Under the pieces are notes generated by a model. The model worked only from the letters and a program-made list of their open reading frames with translations, did no database searches and was not told the origin of the DNA. A stretch of 64,000 nucleotides of DNA from Lysobacter sp. Root690 (lineage in GTDB: Bacteria; Pseudomonadota; Gammaproteobacteria; Xanthomonadales; Xanthomonadaceae): NCBI RefSeq assembly GCF_001427785.1, contig NZ_LMHM01000001.1:178346-242345 (forward strand), written 5' to 3'. The position numbers were made by a program, and so were the translations under genes. This document shows, piece by piece, positions 1 through 9,532 of the stretch; position 1 is the first letter of the stretch, and each line of letters begins with the position of its first letter.

Positions 1-565
1 TTTGAAACGAAACACCTATGAAGCGAGCCGCTCGGATGTCACCGCGGTTCACGACGCGACTGTCATCACCCAGCTCGATCGCGGTGCCTTCGCCGTAAAC
101 GGCGCCGGAATTGATGAACTCGGCGCGCGCACCCAGTTCGGCGGCGGTCGATCGGCTCCTGATGGAACCGATGTTGTCCACTCTGGCGTCGGCGCCGAGG
201 ATGCGGATCGCTCCAGGCGAACTGAGGCTGTTATTGACGATGCTTCCGCTATTGTTGATACGCCAGGCATTACCGGTAGCAGTGATGCCCAGCCCCGTAG
301 CATCGGGAATCACACTGATCTCCGAACCGGCCTGAATGTTCACGACCACCGAATCGACCCCAGCTCCGCCGACTATCCCGCTGGTTTGAGGATTAGGAGC
401 GGTCGAATCACAGTTCACGGTTTCGCCGCTGACCGGCGAGTTATTGCTGCAGGCGGCCCACGCCGGAACCTGTATGGCGCATGCGATCGCGACCGCTAAA
501 ACCCGCAGACCCACAGAGCCGACGCCGCGCGAACGCACCGAAAACCGATGGATTTCAACATCCAT
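1..565 (-). CDS. Autotransporter-like surface protein, 5' part only (runs off left edge)
   Basis: An open frame runs from an ATG at 565 to the window edge without a stop, giving 188 codons of a longer gene. The first 37 residues look like a long signal peptide: basic start, hydrophobic stretch LAVAIACAIQVP, then AWA before the mature start ACSNNS. The mature part is rich in Asn, Ser, Gly and Val with recurring short strands such as RINNSGSIVNNS, VDNIGSI and FINSGAV. This spacing is typical of beta-helical passenger domains of type V autotransporters, where short NxGxI repeats stack. A GAGG ribosome binding site lies 8 bases before the ATG. The next gene upstream on the same strand is gspE, 272 bp away. 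The C-terminal beta-barrel would lie outside the window, so the class is inferred from the repeat pattern alone. Confidence 0.75.
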   Translation of the reverse strand, partial: MDVEIHRFSVRSRGVGSVGLRVLAVAIACAIQVPAWAACSNNSPVSGETVNCDSTAPNPQTSGIVGGAGVDSVVVNIQAGSEISVIPDATGLGITATGNAWRINNSGSIVNNSLSSPGAIRILGADARVDNIGSIRSRSTAAELGARAEFINSGAVYGEGTAIELGDDSRVVNRGDIRAARFIGVSFQ

Positions 566-837
566 ATAGTAAACCTCGAACCTTGCCGCACACACGGCAC
601 AAATAAAGACTGCAAATATTAGCTGATCGTGATCGCATCTCTCGCGACACGAGAGAAAACGACGCCCAGCGTTTAGCAGTGCGAAAACCGCATGCGGTCA
701 GAGTCGGGCTCGCAAGTTTTCATCGGGGCACCAGGTTGCCTGCACCAGCCGGGTGAAGCGAAAGCCGAGGCTTTCGACCGACTGCTTTAACGCGCCTGGA
801 AAGTTTCGCCGTTCGATAAAGCACTTGAACCGAGACT

Positions 838-2598
838 TCAAGCATCCTCGGTCACCCGCAGCACTTCCTCGATCGTGGTCTGCCCGGCCATCGCCTTGAT
901 GATGCCGTCCTCGTACATGGTGCGCATGCCGGCGCTCTCGCGCGCGATCTGTTCGATCTCGCCCATGCCGGCGTGACGCATCACCGCGCGGCGCAGGTCG
1001 TCGTTCATGACCAGGAATTCCATGATCGTGGTGCGGCCGTGGTAACCGCTCGGCGCCAGCGCCGACGGCTTGGGCCGGTACAGGCAGATCTCGCCCTGCG
1101 GCTGGTAGCGGCGCAGGTTGAACTTCTCGATTTCCTCCGGCGACGCCGGGTAGCGCTCGGCGTGGGTCGGTTCGAGCTTGCGCACCAGGCGCTGGGCCAG
1201 GATGCCGTTGATGGTCGAGGTCAGCAGATAGTCCTCCACGCCCATGTCGAGCAAGCGGGTGATGCCGCCGGCGGCGTTGTTGGTGTGCAGGGTGCTGAGC
1301 ACCAGGTGGCCGGTCAGCGCCGACTGGATCGCGATCTTGCACGTCTCCAGATCGCGCATTTCGCCGATCATGATGATGTCCGGGTCCTGACGCACGATCG
1401 AGCGCAGGGCATGTGAGAAGTCCAGGCCGATCTGCGGCTTGGCCTGGATCTGGTTGATGCCCTCGATCTGGTATTCGACCGGGTCCTCGACCGTGATGAT
1501 CTTGACGTCGCTGGTGTTGAGCTTGCTCAGCGCGGTGTACAGCGTGGTGGTCTTGCCCGAGCCGGTCGGGCCGGTCACCAGCATGATCCCGTGCGGCTGG
1601 TCGAGCACCTTCTGGAACTGCGGCAGGAATTCGTCGGTGAAGCCGAGCTTGTAGAAGTCGAACACCACCGTTTCGCGATCGAGCAGACGCATCACCACCG
1701 ACTCGCCGTGCGCGGTCGGCACCGTGCTCACGCGCAGGTCGAGCTCCTTGCCCTGCACGCGCAGCATGATCCGGCCGTCCTGCGGCAGGCGGCGCTCGGC
1801 GATGTTGAGCTTGGCCATGATCTTGATGCGGCTGATCACCGCGGCGGTGAGGTTGGCCGGCGGGCTTTCGCCCTCGGTCAACACGCCGTCGATGCGGTAG
1901 CGCACCTTCAGGCGGTTTTCGAACGGTTCGATGTGGATGTCCGAGGCGCGCAGCTCGACCGCGCGCTGGATCACCAGGTTCACCAGCCGGATCACCGGCG
2001 CTTCGGACGCCAGGTCGCGCAGATGCTCGACATCGTCGAGATCGCCTGCGCCCTCGCCCTCGGCGGTTTCCACGATCGCGCCCATCGCGCTGCGGCCCTG
2101 GCCGTGCCAGCGCTCGATCAGGTCGCCGATCTCCGAACGCAGCGCCACGAAGGGACGGACCTCACGCTGGGTGGCCAGACGCAGCGCGTCGACCTGATAG
2201 GCGTCCTGCGGATCGGCCATCAGCACCTCGACGTGGCTTTCGCCTTCGCCGACCGGGCAGATCGCGAACTGCTTCATGAACTTGAGGGTCAGCGCCACGC
2301 CCTCGGGCGGCAGCTCGGGCGCGTCCTTGATGCTGACCAGCGGCAGGTCCAGCGCGGCCGCGACGGTCTCGGCGTGGTCGCGCTCGGATACCAGACCCAG
2401 CCGCGCCAGCAAGGCCAGCAGGCTGCCGCCGGTTTCCTCCTGCAACCGCCGCGCGCGCGACAGATCGGGTTCCTTGAGGCGGCCCTTAGCCACCAGCGCA
2501 TCGACGATGCGTGCGTCCACCGCGGCCTGACCGGTGAGCCCGGCGGCGTTGTTGGTCGGATCGATGGTCGGATTGATCGAATCGGCTACTGCGTTCAC
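838..2598 (-). CDS. xpsE: Type II secretion ATPase GspE/XpsE
   Basis: This 586-residue protein is a hexameric secretion ATPase of the GspE/PilB family, expected at the cytoplasmic face of the inner membrane where it powers pseudopilus assembly. The N-terminal N1E domain (about 28-165) carries GRLKEPDL and LLARLGLVSERDHAE, the region that binds GspL. Walker A is GPTGSGKT at 343-350, the Asp box is around VEDPVEY, and Walker B is DPDIIMIGEMRD near 406-416. LSTLHTNNA is the His box. The zinc tetracysteine found in many GspE/PilB proteins is missing: the stretch between RLVRKL and SGYHGR has one Cys only. The neighbours are purL and an autotransporter gene rather than gspF and the other xps genes, so it is detached from the rest of a secretion operon here. 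It could belong to a type IV pilus system, but the N-terminus favours XpsE. Confidence 0.85.
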   Translation of the reverse strand: MNAVADSINPTIDPTNNAAGLTGQAAVDARIVDALVAKGRLKEPDLSRARRLQEETGGSLLALLARLGLVSERDHAETVAAALDLPLVSIKDAPELPPEGVALTLKFMKQFAICPVGEGESHVEVLMADPQDAYQVDALRLATQREVRPFVALRSEIGDLIERWHGQGRSAMGAIVETAEGEGAGDLDDVEHLRDLASEAPVIRLVNLVIQRAVELRASDIHIEPFENRLKVRYRIDGVLTEGESPPANLTAAVISRIKIMAKLNIAERRLPQDGRIMLRVQGKELDLRVSTVPTAHGESVVMRLLDRETVVFDFYKLGFTDEFLPQFQKVLDQPHGIMLVTGPTGSGKTTTLYTALSKLNTSDVKIITVEDPVEYQIEGINQIQAKPQIGLDFSHALRSIVRQDPDIIMIGEMRDLETCKIAIQSALTGHLVLSTLHTNNAAGGITRLLDMGVEDYLLTSTINGILAQRLVRKLEPTHAERYPASPEEIEKFNLRRYQPQGEICLYRPKPSALAPSGYHGRTTIMEFLVMNDDLRRAVMRHAGMGEIEQIARESAGMRTMYEDGIIKAMAGQTTIEEVLRVTEDA

Positions 2599-3010
2599 GT
2601 CACCCTCCTGCGCGTGAACCTTGGACTTTAGCAGTTTCGCTCGCGGTCTCTACCAGCCCTGAGCCGACGGCCACGGCGCGCTGCGCCGCGGTCTAGGCTC
2701 GAGGACCGGCCAGTGTCCGCAACGCGGTCGCAAGGCTTCGGATTCATCAATTCGAGCAACGCGGGGAGTGAAAGTTCCGTCACAGTTTGGACGCATGCAT
2801 GCCATGTCGACGCCGCCGACCGGTCTCGCGTTGTGCTAATCGTTCCTCGAACGTGACCCGTACAGCAGGTTTTGCGATAAGGCCGGCGTTCATGCCCGCG
2901 GCATAGCGCAGCCTGCAAGCCGCATGTTGCAGACGCGATACGCAGCGATCGCTGCGACCTAATCGACGATAACAGCCAGCTATGACCGGTGCGGACGCAC
3001 TCGACTCGCC
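2599..3010. other. Intergenic region gspE-purL without a supported gene
   Basis: About 410 bp between the gspE start and the purL terminator. It holds the gspE promoter and leader on the minus strand. An open frame at 2628-2918 (minus) has Arg-rich composition typical of chance frames in high-GC DNA and no recognisable domain. I see no RNA gene or repeat. Confidence 0.5.
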
Positions 3011-3012
3011 GG

Positions 3013-3045
3013 AAAACGAAAGGCGCCCGATTCAGGCGCCTTTCG
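3013..3045 (-). terminator. Rho-independent terminator of purL
   Basis: A 10-bp perfect stem (gaaaggcgcc at 3018-3027 with ggcgcctttc at 3035-3044) and a 7-base loop lie 35 bp past the purL stop. On the minus strand the stem is followed by cgtttt, a short T-run. Confidence 0.75.
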
Positions 3046-3079
3046 CGGCATTACCGGCGGATCTGTGTGAGCCAGCGAA

Positions 3080-6000
3080 TCAACCCACCCACACCCGCGC
3101 ATTGCGGAACATGCGCAGCCACGGCGAGTCGCCGGCCCAGTCCTTCGGCGACCAGCTGAAATTGGCGCTGCGCAGGGTGCGTTCGGGATGCGGCATCAGC
3201 AAGGTCGCGCGGCCGTCGCGGCTGGTCAGGCCGGCGATGCCGTCGGGCGAGCCGTTCGGGTTGAGCGGGTAACGCTCGGCGACGCGGCCTTCGCCGTCGA
3301 TGTAGCGCAGCGCGATGTCGGCGGCGCTTTGATCGAGGTTGTTGGCGAAGCTCGCGCGGCCTTCGCCGTGGGCGACCGCGACCGGAATCCGCGAGCCGGC
3401 CATGCCGCGCAGGAACAGCGACGGCGATTCGACCACTTCCAGCAATCCCAGGCGCGCTTCGAACTGCTCGCTGCGATTGCGCAGGAACACCGGCCAATGC
3501 TCGGCGCCCGGCACGATCGGCTTGAGCTGGGCGAGCATCTGGCAACCGTTGCACACGCCCAGCGAGAAGCTGTCTTCGCGCGCGAAGAACTCGGCGAAGG
3601 CATCGCGCAACGCGCTGCGCTCGAGAATGCTGGTGGCCCAGCCGCGGCCGGCACCGAGCACGTCGCCGTAGCTGAAGCCGCCGCAGGCGGCGAAGCCCTT
3701 GAAGTCTTCCAGCGCGAAGCGGCCGTTGATCAGGTCGCTCATATGCACGTCGAAGGCTTCGAAGCCGGCGCGGTCGAATGCGGCGGCCATTTCGATCTGG
3801 CCGTTAACGCCCTGCTCGCGCAGGATCGCGACCTTCGGCCGCGCGCCGGTGTTGATGAACGGCGCGGCGATGTCTTCGTTCGGGTCGAAGTTCAATTTCG
3901 GCTTCAAGCCCGGCGCGGCGAAATCGCGCGCGATCGCGCGCTCTTCGTCGGCGCAGTCGGGGTTGTCGCGCAGCTTCTGCAAGGCATGGCTGGTCGACCA
4001 CCACGCATCGAACAATTCGTCCCAGCGCCATTCCATCAGCACCTTGCCGTCGTCCTTGACCCGGATCGACGGCGCCGTGGTCGGTTTGGCGATGCGTTGC
4101 GCGCAATCGATCAGACCGTGGCGCGAAATCAGGTCGGCGAATTCGGCGCGGTCGTCGTTGTGGATCTGCACGATCGCGCCGAGTTCTTCGTTGAACAAGG
4201 TGCGGAACGGGTCTTCGCCCCAACCGTCGAGGCTGATGTCCAGGCCCAGGCGCGAGCAGAACGCCATTTCCGCCAGGGTCGCGAACGCGCCGCCGTCGCT
4301 GCGGTCGTGATAGGCCAGCAACAGGCCGGCTTCGCGCGCATCGCGGATGAGTTCGAAGAAATCGCGCAGACGCTGCGGGCTGTCGAGATCGGGCACGCCG
4401 CTTTCATGCCGCGCGCCGTCGCCGGTCTGTCCAGCGAACGCCGGCAGGCCGCCGTCCGCCGCATGCTTGCCGACCGCCTGCGGATGCACCTGCGCCAGCA
4501 CCGACCCACCCAGGCGTTGCTTGCCGGCGCCCAGGCCAATCAGCCACAGCTCGGTGTCGCCCTCGCGCGACAACAGCGGCGTGAGTTGCTGACGCACGTC
4601 GACCACCGGTGCGAATGCGCTGACGATCAGCGAGACCGGCGATACGGATTTGTGCGCGACCGGCGACGATGCGCCTTCCCGATTCGCGCTCCACTGTGCC
4701 TGCATCGACAGCGAATCCTTGCCGACCGGAATGCTCAGTTCGAGCTCCGGGCACAACTCCAGGCCGACCGCCTTGACCGCATCGAACAGCAGCGCGTCTT
4801 CGCCCGGATGCGAAGCCGCGGCCATCCAGTTGGCCGACAGCTTGATGCGATTGAGCGATTCGACCGGCGCGGCGCACAGGTTGGTGATCGCTTCACCGAC
4901 CGCCATGCGCGCCGCGGCGGCCGCGTCGAGCAGCGCCAGCGGAGTGCGTTCGCCGACCGCCATCGCTTCGCCGACGAAGCCGTCGAAGTCGCTCAAGGTG
5001 ATCGCGCAATCGGCCATCGGCAACTGCCACGGGCCGATCATCTGATCGCGCGCGACCAGGCCGCCGACGGTGCGGTCGCCGATGGTGATGAGGAAATTCT
5101 TCGCCGCGACGGTCGGGTGCGCGAGCACGCGCAGGCCGGCTTCGCGCAGATCGAGCCCGTCCCAGTCCAGCGCCGGCCACGGCGCGGATGCGGGATGGCG
5201 GGTATCGCGGTGCATTTTCGGCGGCTTGCCGAACAGGACGTCCATCGGGAAATCGATGGGCCAGTCAGAAGTCCCTCTCCCGCTTGCGGGAGAGGGGTTG
5301 GGGTGAGGGTGCGCGGCGGTTGCGTTGCCCTCATCCGCCCTTCGGGCACCTTCTCCCGCCAGCGGGAGAAGGGATGCTTCGGTGCCGTAAACCGATTCGA
5401 TCGTCGCGCCATAACCGACCACCAGACGCTCTTCCGCGGTCGCATACCCGACCACCGCGAACGGGCAGCGCTCGCGTTCGCAGATCGCTGCGAAATCGGC
5501 CACGCGATCGGCCGGCAGGCCCAGCACGTAGCGTTCCTGCGATTCGTTGCACCACAGCTGCATCGGCGACAAGGAGGGATCGTCGCTCGGCACTTTCGCC
5601 AGATCGATCACGCCGCCGAGGTTGGAGTCGTGCAGCAGTTCGGGAATCGCGTTGGACAGTCCGCCGGCGCCGACGTCGTGGGCGCTGTCGATCGGGTTGT
5701 TTTCGCCGAGCGCGACGCAGCGGTCGATCACTTCCTGGCAGCGGCGTTCCATCTCCGGGTTGTCGCGCTGCACGCTGGCGAAATCCAGGTCCTCGGCGCT
5801 GTCGCCGGAGGCGACCGAGCTGGCCGCGCCGCCGCCCAGGCCGATCAGCATCGCCGGGCCGCCGAGCACGATCACCGCATGGCCGGGCTTCAAGCCCAGC
5901 TTGGCCACCTGCACGCGATCGATCGCGCCCAGGCCGCCGGCGAGCATGATCGGCTTGTCGTAGGCGCGGGTCAGCGTGCCGTTGGCGGTTTCGCCTTCGG

Positions 6001-7162
6001 ACAATTCGAAGCTGCGGAAATAACCGACCAGGTTCGGCCGGCCGAATTCGTTGTTGAACGCGGCCGCGCCGATCGGGCCGTCGAGCATGATTTCCAGGGC
6101 CGGCGCCATGCGCGGGTTGAGCGAACGTTCGCTTTCCCACGGCTGCGGCAGGGTTGGAATACGCAGGTGCGAAACGCTGAAACCGCACAGACCGGCCTTG
6201 GGCCGGCCGCCGCGCCCGGTCGCGCCTTCGTCGCGGATTTCGCCGCCGTTGCCGGTGCTGGCGCCGGGGAACGGCGCGATCGCGGTCGGGTGGTTATGGG
6301 TTTCGACCTTGATACAGAACGCCGACGGGATCTGCGCCTCGGCCGTGTAGGCCTGGCTGCCCGGCTGCGGCCGGAACCGGCGCGCCGGATAACCTTCGAC
6401 CACCGCGGCATTGTCGCTGTACGCCGACAAGGTGTTTTCCGGGGTCTGCGCGTGGGTGTGCTTGATCATCTTGAACAGCGAGTACTGCTGTTCGCGACCG
6501 TCGAGCGTCCACGAGGCATTGAAGATCTTGTGCCGGCAATGCTCGGAATTGGCCTGCGCGAACATCATCAGTTCGACGTCGGACGGCATCCGGCCCAGCG
6601 CGGTGTAGCGTTCGCGCAGGTAGCCTATTTCGTCGTCGGCCAGGGCCAGGCCCAGGCGCGTATTGGCCGATTCCAGATCGTCCAGCGCGATGCGCTCGAG
6701 CTCGCCGCGCGCGGGCACCGAGAACAGCGCCGCCGCGTCGTCGCTGGTGTCGAGCAGCGACTGGGTCATCGGGTCGTGCAGGACCTTGGCCAGCGCGCCC
6801 TGGGTGGCGGCGTCGCTCGGCCAGCCGCTCAGGTCGTAGCGGGTGCCGCGTTCGACCCGCTTGACCGGCTGGCCGGCGCCGCGCAGCAGTTCGGTGGCCT
6901 TGCTGGCCCAGGGCGAGAGCGTGCCCAGGCGCGGGCTTACGTAACGCGAAACAGCACCGCTTTCGCGCACCGCTTCGGTTGGCTCGGCCTGCAGGATGCG
7001 ACGCAGGGTCGCGTCGTCGGGCGAGGCGCCGGCTTCGGGTTCGACCCAGTACACGGGCCAGGCGTCTAACAGGCGGACGCTGGAATGAAGGGCGGACAGG
7101 CGAGCTTGGAGACGCTCGCGGCGGAACGAAGACAGGGCCGAGGGGCCCTCGAGGACGATCAT
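3080..7162 (-). CDS. purL: Phosphoribosylformylglycinamidine synthase PurL
   Basis: PurL is the large single-chain FGAM synthase of purine biosynthesis, converting FGAR, glutamine and ATP to FGAM in the cytoplasm. With the start at MIVLEG the protein is 1360 residues. The linker/FGAM synthetase part carries ANSEHCRHK and [11 protein letters not shown]; the C-terminal glutaminase has GVCNGCQ (nucleophile Cys near residue 1202) and PHPERTLR. An upstream in-frame ATG at 7321 would add 53 Arg/Pro/Gly-rich residues without homology and lies upstream of a TACAAT box at 7194-7199, so the ATG at 7162 is preferred. About residues 597-632 are encoded by a palindromic repeat element and are not expected in other PurL proteins; that explains part of the excess over the roughly 1295 residues of E. 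coli PurL. A terminator follows the stop. Confidence 0.97.
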   Translation of the reverse strand: MIVLEGPSALSSFRRERLQARLSALHSSVRLLDAWPVYWVEPEAGASPDDATLRRILQAEPTEAVRESGAVSRYVSPRLGTLSPWASKATELLRGAGQPVKRVERGTRYDLSGWPSDAATQGALAKVLHDPMTQSLLDTSDDAAALFSVPARGELERIALDDLESANTRLGLALADDEIGYLRERYTALGRMPSDVELMMFAQANSEHCRHKIFNASWTLDGREQQYSLFKMIKHTHAQTPENTLSAYSDNAAVVEGYPARRFRPQPGSQAYTAEAQIPSAFCIKVETHNHPTAIAPFPGASTGNGGEIRDEGATGRGGRPKAGLCGFSVSHLRIPTLPQPWESERSLNPRMAPALEIMLDGPIGAAAFNNEFGRPNLVGYFRSFELSEGETANGTLTRAYDKPIMLAGGLGAIDRVQVAKLGLKPGHAVIVLGGPAMLIGLGGGAASSVASGDSAEDLDFASVQRDNPEMERRCQEVIDRCVALGENNPIDSAHDVGAGGLSNAIPELLHDSNLGGVIDLAKVPSDDPSLSPMQLWCNESQERYVLGLPADRVADFAAICERERCPFAVVGYATAEERLVVGYGATIESVYGTEASLLPLAGEGARRADEGNATAAHPHPNPSPASGRGTSDWPIDFPMDVLFGKPPKMHRDTRHPASAPWPALDWDGLDLREAGLRVLAHPTVAAKNFLITIGDRTVGGLVARDQMIGPWQLPMADCAITLSDFDGFVGEAMAVGERTPLALLDAAAAARMAVGEAITNLCAAPVESLNRIKLSANWMAAASHPGEDALLFDAVKAVGLELCPELELSIPVGKDSLSMQAQWSANREGASSPVAHKSVSPVSLIVSAFAPVVDVRQQLTPLLSREGDTELWLIGLGAGKQRLGGSVLAQVHPQAVGKHAADGGLPAFAGQTGDGARHESGVPDLDSPQRLRDFFELIRDAREAGLLLAYHDRSDGGAFATLAEMAFCSRLGLDISLDGWGEDPFRTLFNEELGAIVQIHNDDRAEFADLISRHGLIDCAQRIAKPTTAPSIRVKDDGKVLMEWRWDELFDAWWSTSHALQKLRDNPDCADEERAIARDFAAPGLKPKLNFDPNEDIAAPFINTGARPKVAILREQGVNGQIEMAAAFDRAGFEAFDVHMSDLINGRFALEDFKGFAACGGFSYGDVLGAGRGWATSILERSALRDAFAEFFAREDSFSLGVCNGCQMLAQLKPIVPGAEHWPVFLRNRSEQFEARLGLLEVVESPSLFLRGMAGSRIPVAVAHGEGRASFANNLDQSAADIALRYIDGEGRVAERYPLNPNGSPDGIAGLTSRDGRATLLMPHPERTLRSANFSWSPKDWAGDSPWLRMFRNARVWVG
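5273..5372. repeat. Double-hairpin palindromic element inserted in frame inside purL
   Basis: Two near-identical hairpins flank a 52-bp centre. Hairpin 1 is ccctctcccgc/gcgggagaggg (5273-5283 and 5286-5296); hairpin 2 is ccttctcccgc/gcgggagaagg (5349-5359 and 5362-5372). This looks like the small intergenic palindromic repeats dispersed in many proteobacterial genomes. Here it lies within purL and reads through without a stop, giving a peptide that includes [13 protein letters not shown]. Confidence 0.85.
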
Positions 7163-7186
7163 GTCCGGGGAACCGTGCAACGCAGG

Positions 7187-7199
7187 GCCCGGTATTGTA
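7187..7199 (-). promoter_or_regulatory. purL: Candidate purL promoter (-10 box)
   Basis: On the minus strand TACAAT occupies 7199-7194, about 32 bases before the chosen purL ATG. No good -35 hexamer was found at the right distance. It mainly supports the downstream start codon. Confidence 0.35.
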
Positions 7200-7332
7200 A
7201 CCAAAACGGGGCCCGGGCTTTGGGCCGCGTGCCCGGCCGACACGACGATGGGGTCGCGGACCGCTGGACGGGTCGATCCTCCGGGCGCCCTGCCCTGAGG
7301 CCAGCCACCGGGGGACCTCAACCGGCAGAAAC

Positions 7333-7361
7333 GAAAAGGCCGCGCAATGCGCGGCCTTTTC
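7333..7361 (-). terminator. Terminator after the dsbC pair
   Basis: A perfect 13-bp stem (7333-7345 with 7349-7361) with a 3-base loop. On the minus strand the stem ends in ttttc followed by gtttct, 43 bp past the stop of the second dsbC copy. Confidence 0.8.
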
Positions 7362-7403
7362 GCGGAACGAACCGGAGCGGCCCGGTTTAAAGCACCGTTC
7401 GGC

Positions 7404-8282
7404 TTACAGCCCGCCCACCGGAGCGGCCACCGCCGCGGTCGGCTTGGCCGCGCCGGCCGGCTTCTTCGATTCGGCCGCCAGCTTGTCCAGCGCCTCGCGC
7501 AACTGCGCCGGCGGGACGTAGCCGCCGAGCTGCACGCCGTCGGCGGTCAGGATCATCGGGGTGCCGGTCAGGCCGGCGCGCTGGCCGATGTTGTACTGCT
7601 GGGTGACGGTGTTCTTGCAGTCCTTGCTGGCGACCGAGCCGTGATCGCTCTTGGCGTCGGTCAGCGCCTTGCGGCGATCCGGAGCGCACCACACCGAGAC
7701 CATCTTCTTGTAGTCGTCGCTGCCGATGCCCATGCGCGGGAACGCCAGGTATTCGATCGCAATGCCCTGGCGGTTGTATTCGGCGATCTCGCTGTGCAGC
7801 TTGCGGCAGTAGCCGCATTCCACGTCGGTGAACACGGTGACGGTGTGCTTGGGATTGGCCGGCGCGAACACGATGCGCTCGCTCGCCGGGATGGACTTGA
7901 CCAGGTCCTTGCGCATTCCCGCCAGGCTGTCTTCGCTGAGGTTCTTCTTGACCTGGGTGTCGAACAGCGCGCCGCCGGAACCGGGCAGGAACAGGTAACG
8001 GCCGTCGTCGCTGACGTACACGACCTGGCCCTGGGCCAGCGCCTCGCGGAAGCCCGGCATCGGCGCCGGACCGACCTTGTCGATGGTGACGTTGGGGTTG
8101 AGGGTGCGGATGGCGTCGACCGCGCGCGCGTCGGCGCTGCCGGCCTCGACCTTCGGCGCGGCGCCCTTCGACGCTTGCGCGGCGGGCTTGGCCGGATCGG
8201 TCTTGGCGGCTGCGGCCTGCGGCGCCTGGGCGCAGGCGGACAGGCTGATGGCGCCTAGCAGGACGAGGAGGATGCGCTTCAT
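7404..8282 (-). CDS. dsbC: DsbC-family thiol:disulfide interchange lipoprotein, copy 1
   Basis: DsbC-type proteins reshuffle wrong disulfides in periplasmic proteins. This 292-residue copy has a thioredoxin fold with active site CGYC at 156-159, the cis-Pro loop TGTP around 239-242, and a second Cys pair (199 and 222) as in DsbC. Residues 46-130 match the N-terminal dimerisation domain. The start at MKRILL was chosen because it gives a signal peptide with a lipobox, LSAC (Cys17), and an AAGGA ribosome binding site; the longer frame to 8357 only adds residues upstream of it. An Ala/Lys/Pro linker (18-45) follows the lipid-anchored Cys. Copy 2 lies 156 bp upstream in the same direction, with very high identity in the mature domain. 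Partner DsbD is not in the window. Confidence 0.92.
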   Translation of the reverse strand: MKRILLVLLGAISLSACAQAPQAAAAKTDPAKPAAQASKGAAPKVEAGSADARAVDAIRTLNPNVTIDKVGPAPMPGFREALAQGQVVYVSDDGRYLFLPGSGGALFDTQVKKNLSEDSLAGMRKDLVKSIPASERIVFAPANPKHTVTVFTDVECGYCRKLHSEIAEYNRQGIAIEYLAFPRMGIGSDDYKKMVSVWCAPDRRKALTDAKSDHGSVASKDCKNTVTQQYNIGQRAGLTGTPMILTADGVQLGGYVPPAQLREALDKLAAESKKPAGAAKPTAAVAAPVGGL

Positions 8283-8438
8283 TTGCTGTGGATCCTTGAC
8301 GGGAGCGAGTGGGCGTTCGACCGCCCGAGGGACATCAGGTTCAGCCGATTGTGGCATGGAGCGGGTTTGCAGTCCGTGTTCCGCGACAAGGGTCGCACTG
8401 ACCGCGGCGCAGCCGCGGGAGCGACGGGGCCGCCGGGG

Positions 8439-9329
8439 TTACGCGCCGCCGGCCGGGGCGGCGACCGCGGCGGCCGGCCTGGACGCGCGCTCGGATTCGG
8501 CGGCCAGCTTGTCCAGCCGCTCGCGCAACTGCGCCGGCGGGACGTAGCCGCCGACATGGAAACCGTCGGCGTTGAGGATCGTCGGCGTGCCGGTCGCGCC
8601 GACGCCGGCGCGCTGGCCGATCTGGTACTGCTGCTCGACCGTGTTCTTGCAGGTCTTGCTTGATACGGCGCGATCGGACTTGACCGCGGTCAGCGCCTCG
8701 CGCCGGTCGGCCGCGCACCACACCGAAACCATCTTCTTGTAGTCGTCGCTGCCGATGCCCATGCGCGGGAAGGCCAGATATTCCACCGCGATCCCTTGAC
8801 GGTTGTACTCGGCGATCTCGCCGTGCAGCTTGCGGCAATAACCACATTCCGCGTCGGTGAACACGGTGACGGTGTGCTTGGGATTGGCCGGGGCGAACAC
8901 GATGCGCTCGCTGGCCGGAATCGTCTTGACCAGGTCGCGGCGCATGCCGGCCAGGCTGTCTTCGGTCACGTTGCGCTTGCCCTTGATGTTGAACAGCGCG
9001 CCACCGGTGCCCGGCAGGAACAAATAGCCGCCGTCGTCGCTGACGTAGACCACTTGGCCCTGGACCAGGATTTCGCGCAGCCCCGGCATCGGCGCCGGGC
9101 CAACCTTGTCGATGGCGACGTTGGGGTTGAGGGCGCGCATGGCCTCGATGGCGCGCGCGTCGGCGCTGCCCGCGACGACCTGGGGCGCGGTGCCGGCCGG
9201 GGTCGCCGGCACGCCCGCGCGGTCCTTCACTGGATCGGTCCCGCCCGCCGCGGCGGCACCCTGCGGCGCTTGGGCGCAGGCGGACAGGCTGATGACGGCG
9301 CCAAGCACGGTAATGAGGATGCGCTTCAT
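8439..9329 (-). CDS. dsbC: DsbC-family thiol:disulfide interchange lipoprotein, copy 2
   Basis: This is a 296-residue paralogue of the next gene. It has the same plan: signal peptide with lipobox LSAC (Cys18), a low-complexity Ala/Gly/Thr/Pro linker to about residue 50, an N-terminal dimerisation domain, and a thioredoxin domain with CGYC at 162-165 and TGTP in the cis-Pro loop. Blocks such as [15 protein letters not shown] and [19 protein letters not shown] are identical in both copies. The linker and C-terminal tails differ most. The start at MKRILI was picked over the longer frame to 9518 for its signal peptide. Whether the two copies differ in substrate or expression cannot be read from the sequence. 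Confidence 0.92.
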   Translation of the reverse strand: MKRILITVLGAVISLSACAQAPQGAAAAGGTDPVKDRAGVPATPAGTAPQVVAGSADARAIEAMRALNPNVAIDKVGPAPMPGLREILVQGQVVYVSDDGGYLFLPGTGGALFNIKGKRNVTEDSLAGMRRDLVKTIPASERIVFAPANPKHTVTVFTDAECGYCRKLHGEIAEYNRQGIAVEYLAFPRMGIGSDDYKKMVSVWCAADRREALTAVKSDRAVSSKTCKNTVEQQYQIGQRAGVGATGTPTILNADGFHVGGYVPPAQLRERLDKLAAESERASRPAAAVAAPAGGA

Positions 9330-9532
9330 CTGCTGCGGGTCCTGATGACAAGTGAGCGAATCGACAACTCGGCGCGCATTAGGTTCGAGCGCCGGTGGCA
9401 TGCGGGGCGTCGCAGATCGCGTTCCGCGACCTGGGTCACACAGATCGCAACGGACACCGCTTCTGGATAGACATCGCCGCTGCGGGAGCCGACCCGGACA
9501 GACCGCCGACGCTGGCACGCAATCAGCTCCGT

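Noticed and set aside
759-776. Short palindrome cgaaagc/gctttcg after gspE
   Set aside because: Only 7 bp, with a 4-base loop and no T-run; too weak to call a terminator.
698-837. Reading frame continuing past the gspE stop in another phase
   Set aside because: It could suggest a frameshifted gspE tail, but gspE ends normally at VLRVTEDA and the extra residues match nothing I know.
2628-2918. 96-residue minus-strand frame between gspE and purL
   Set aside because: Arg/Thr/Cys-rich with no recognisable pattern or good ribosome binding site.
3188-7069. A 1293-residue open frame on the plus strand opposite purL
   Set aside because: It is an antisense shadow of a GC-rich gene: composition is His/Arg/Gln-rich, no domain is seen, and purL is certain.
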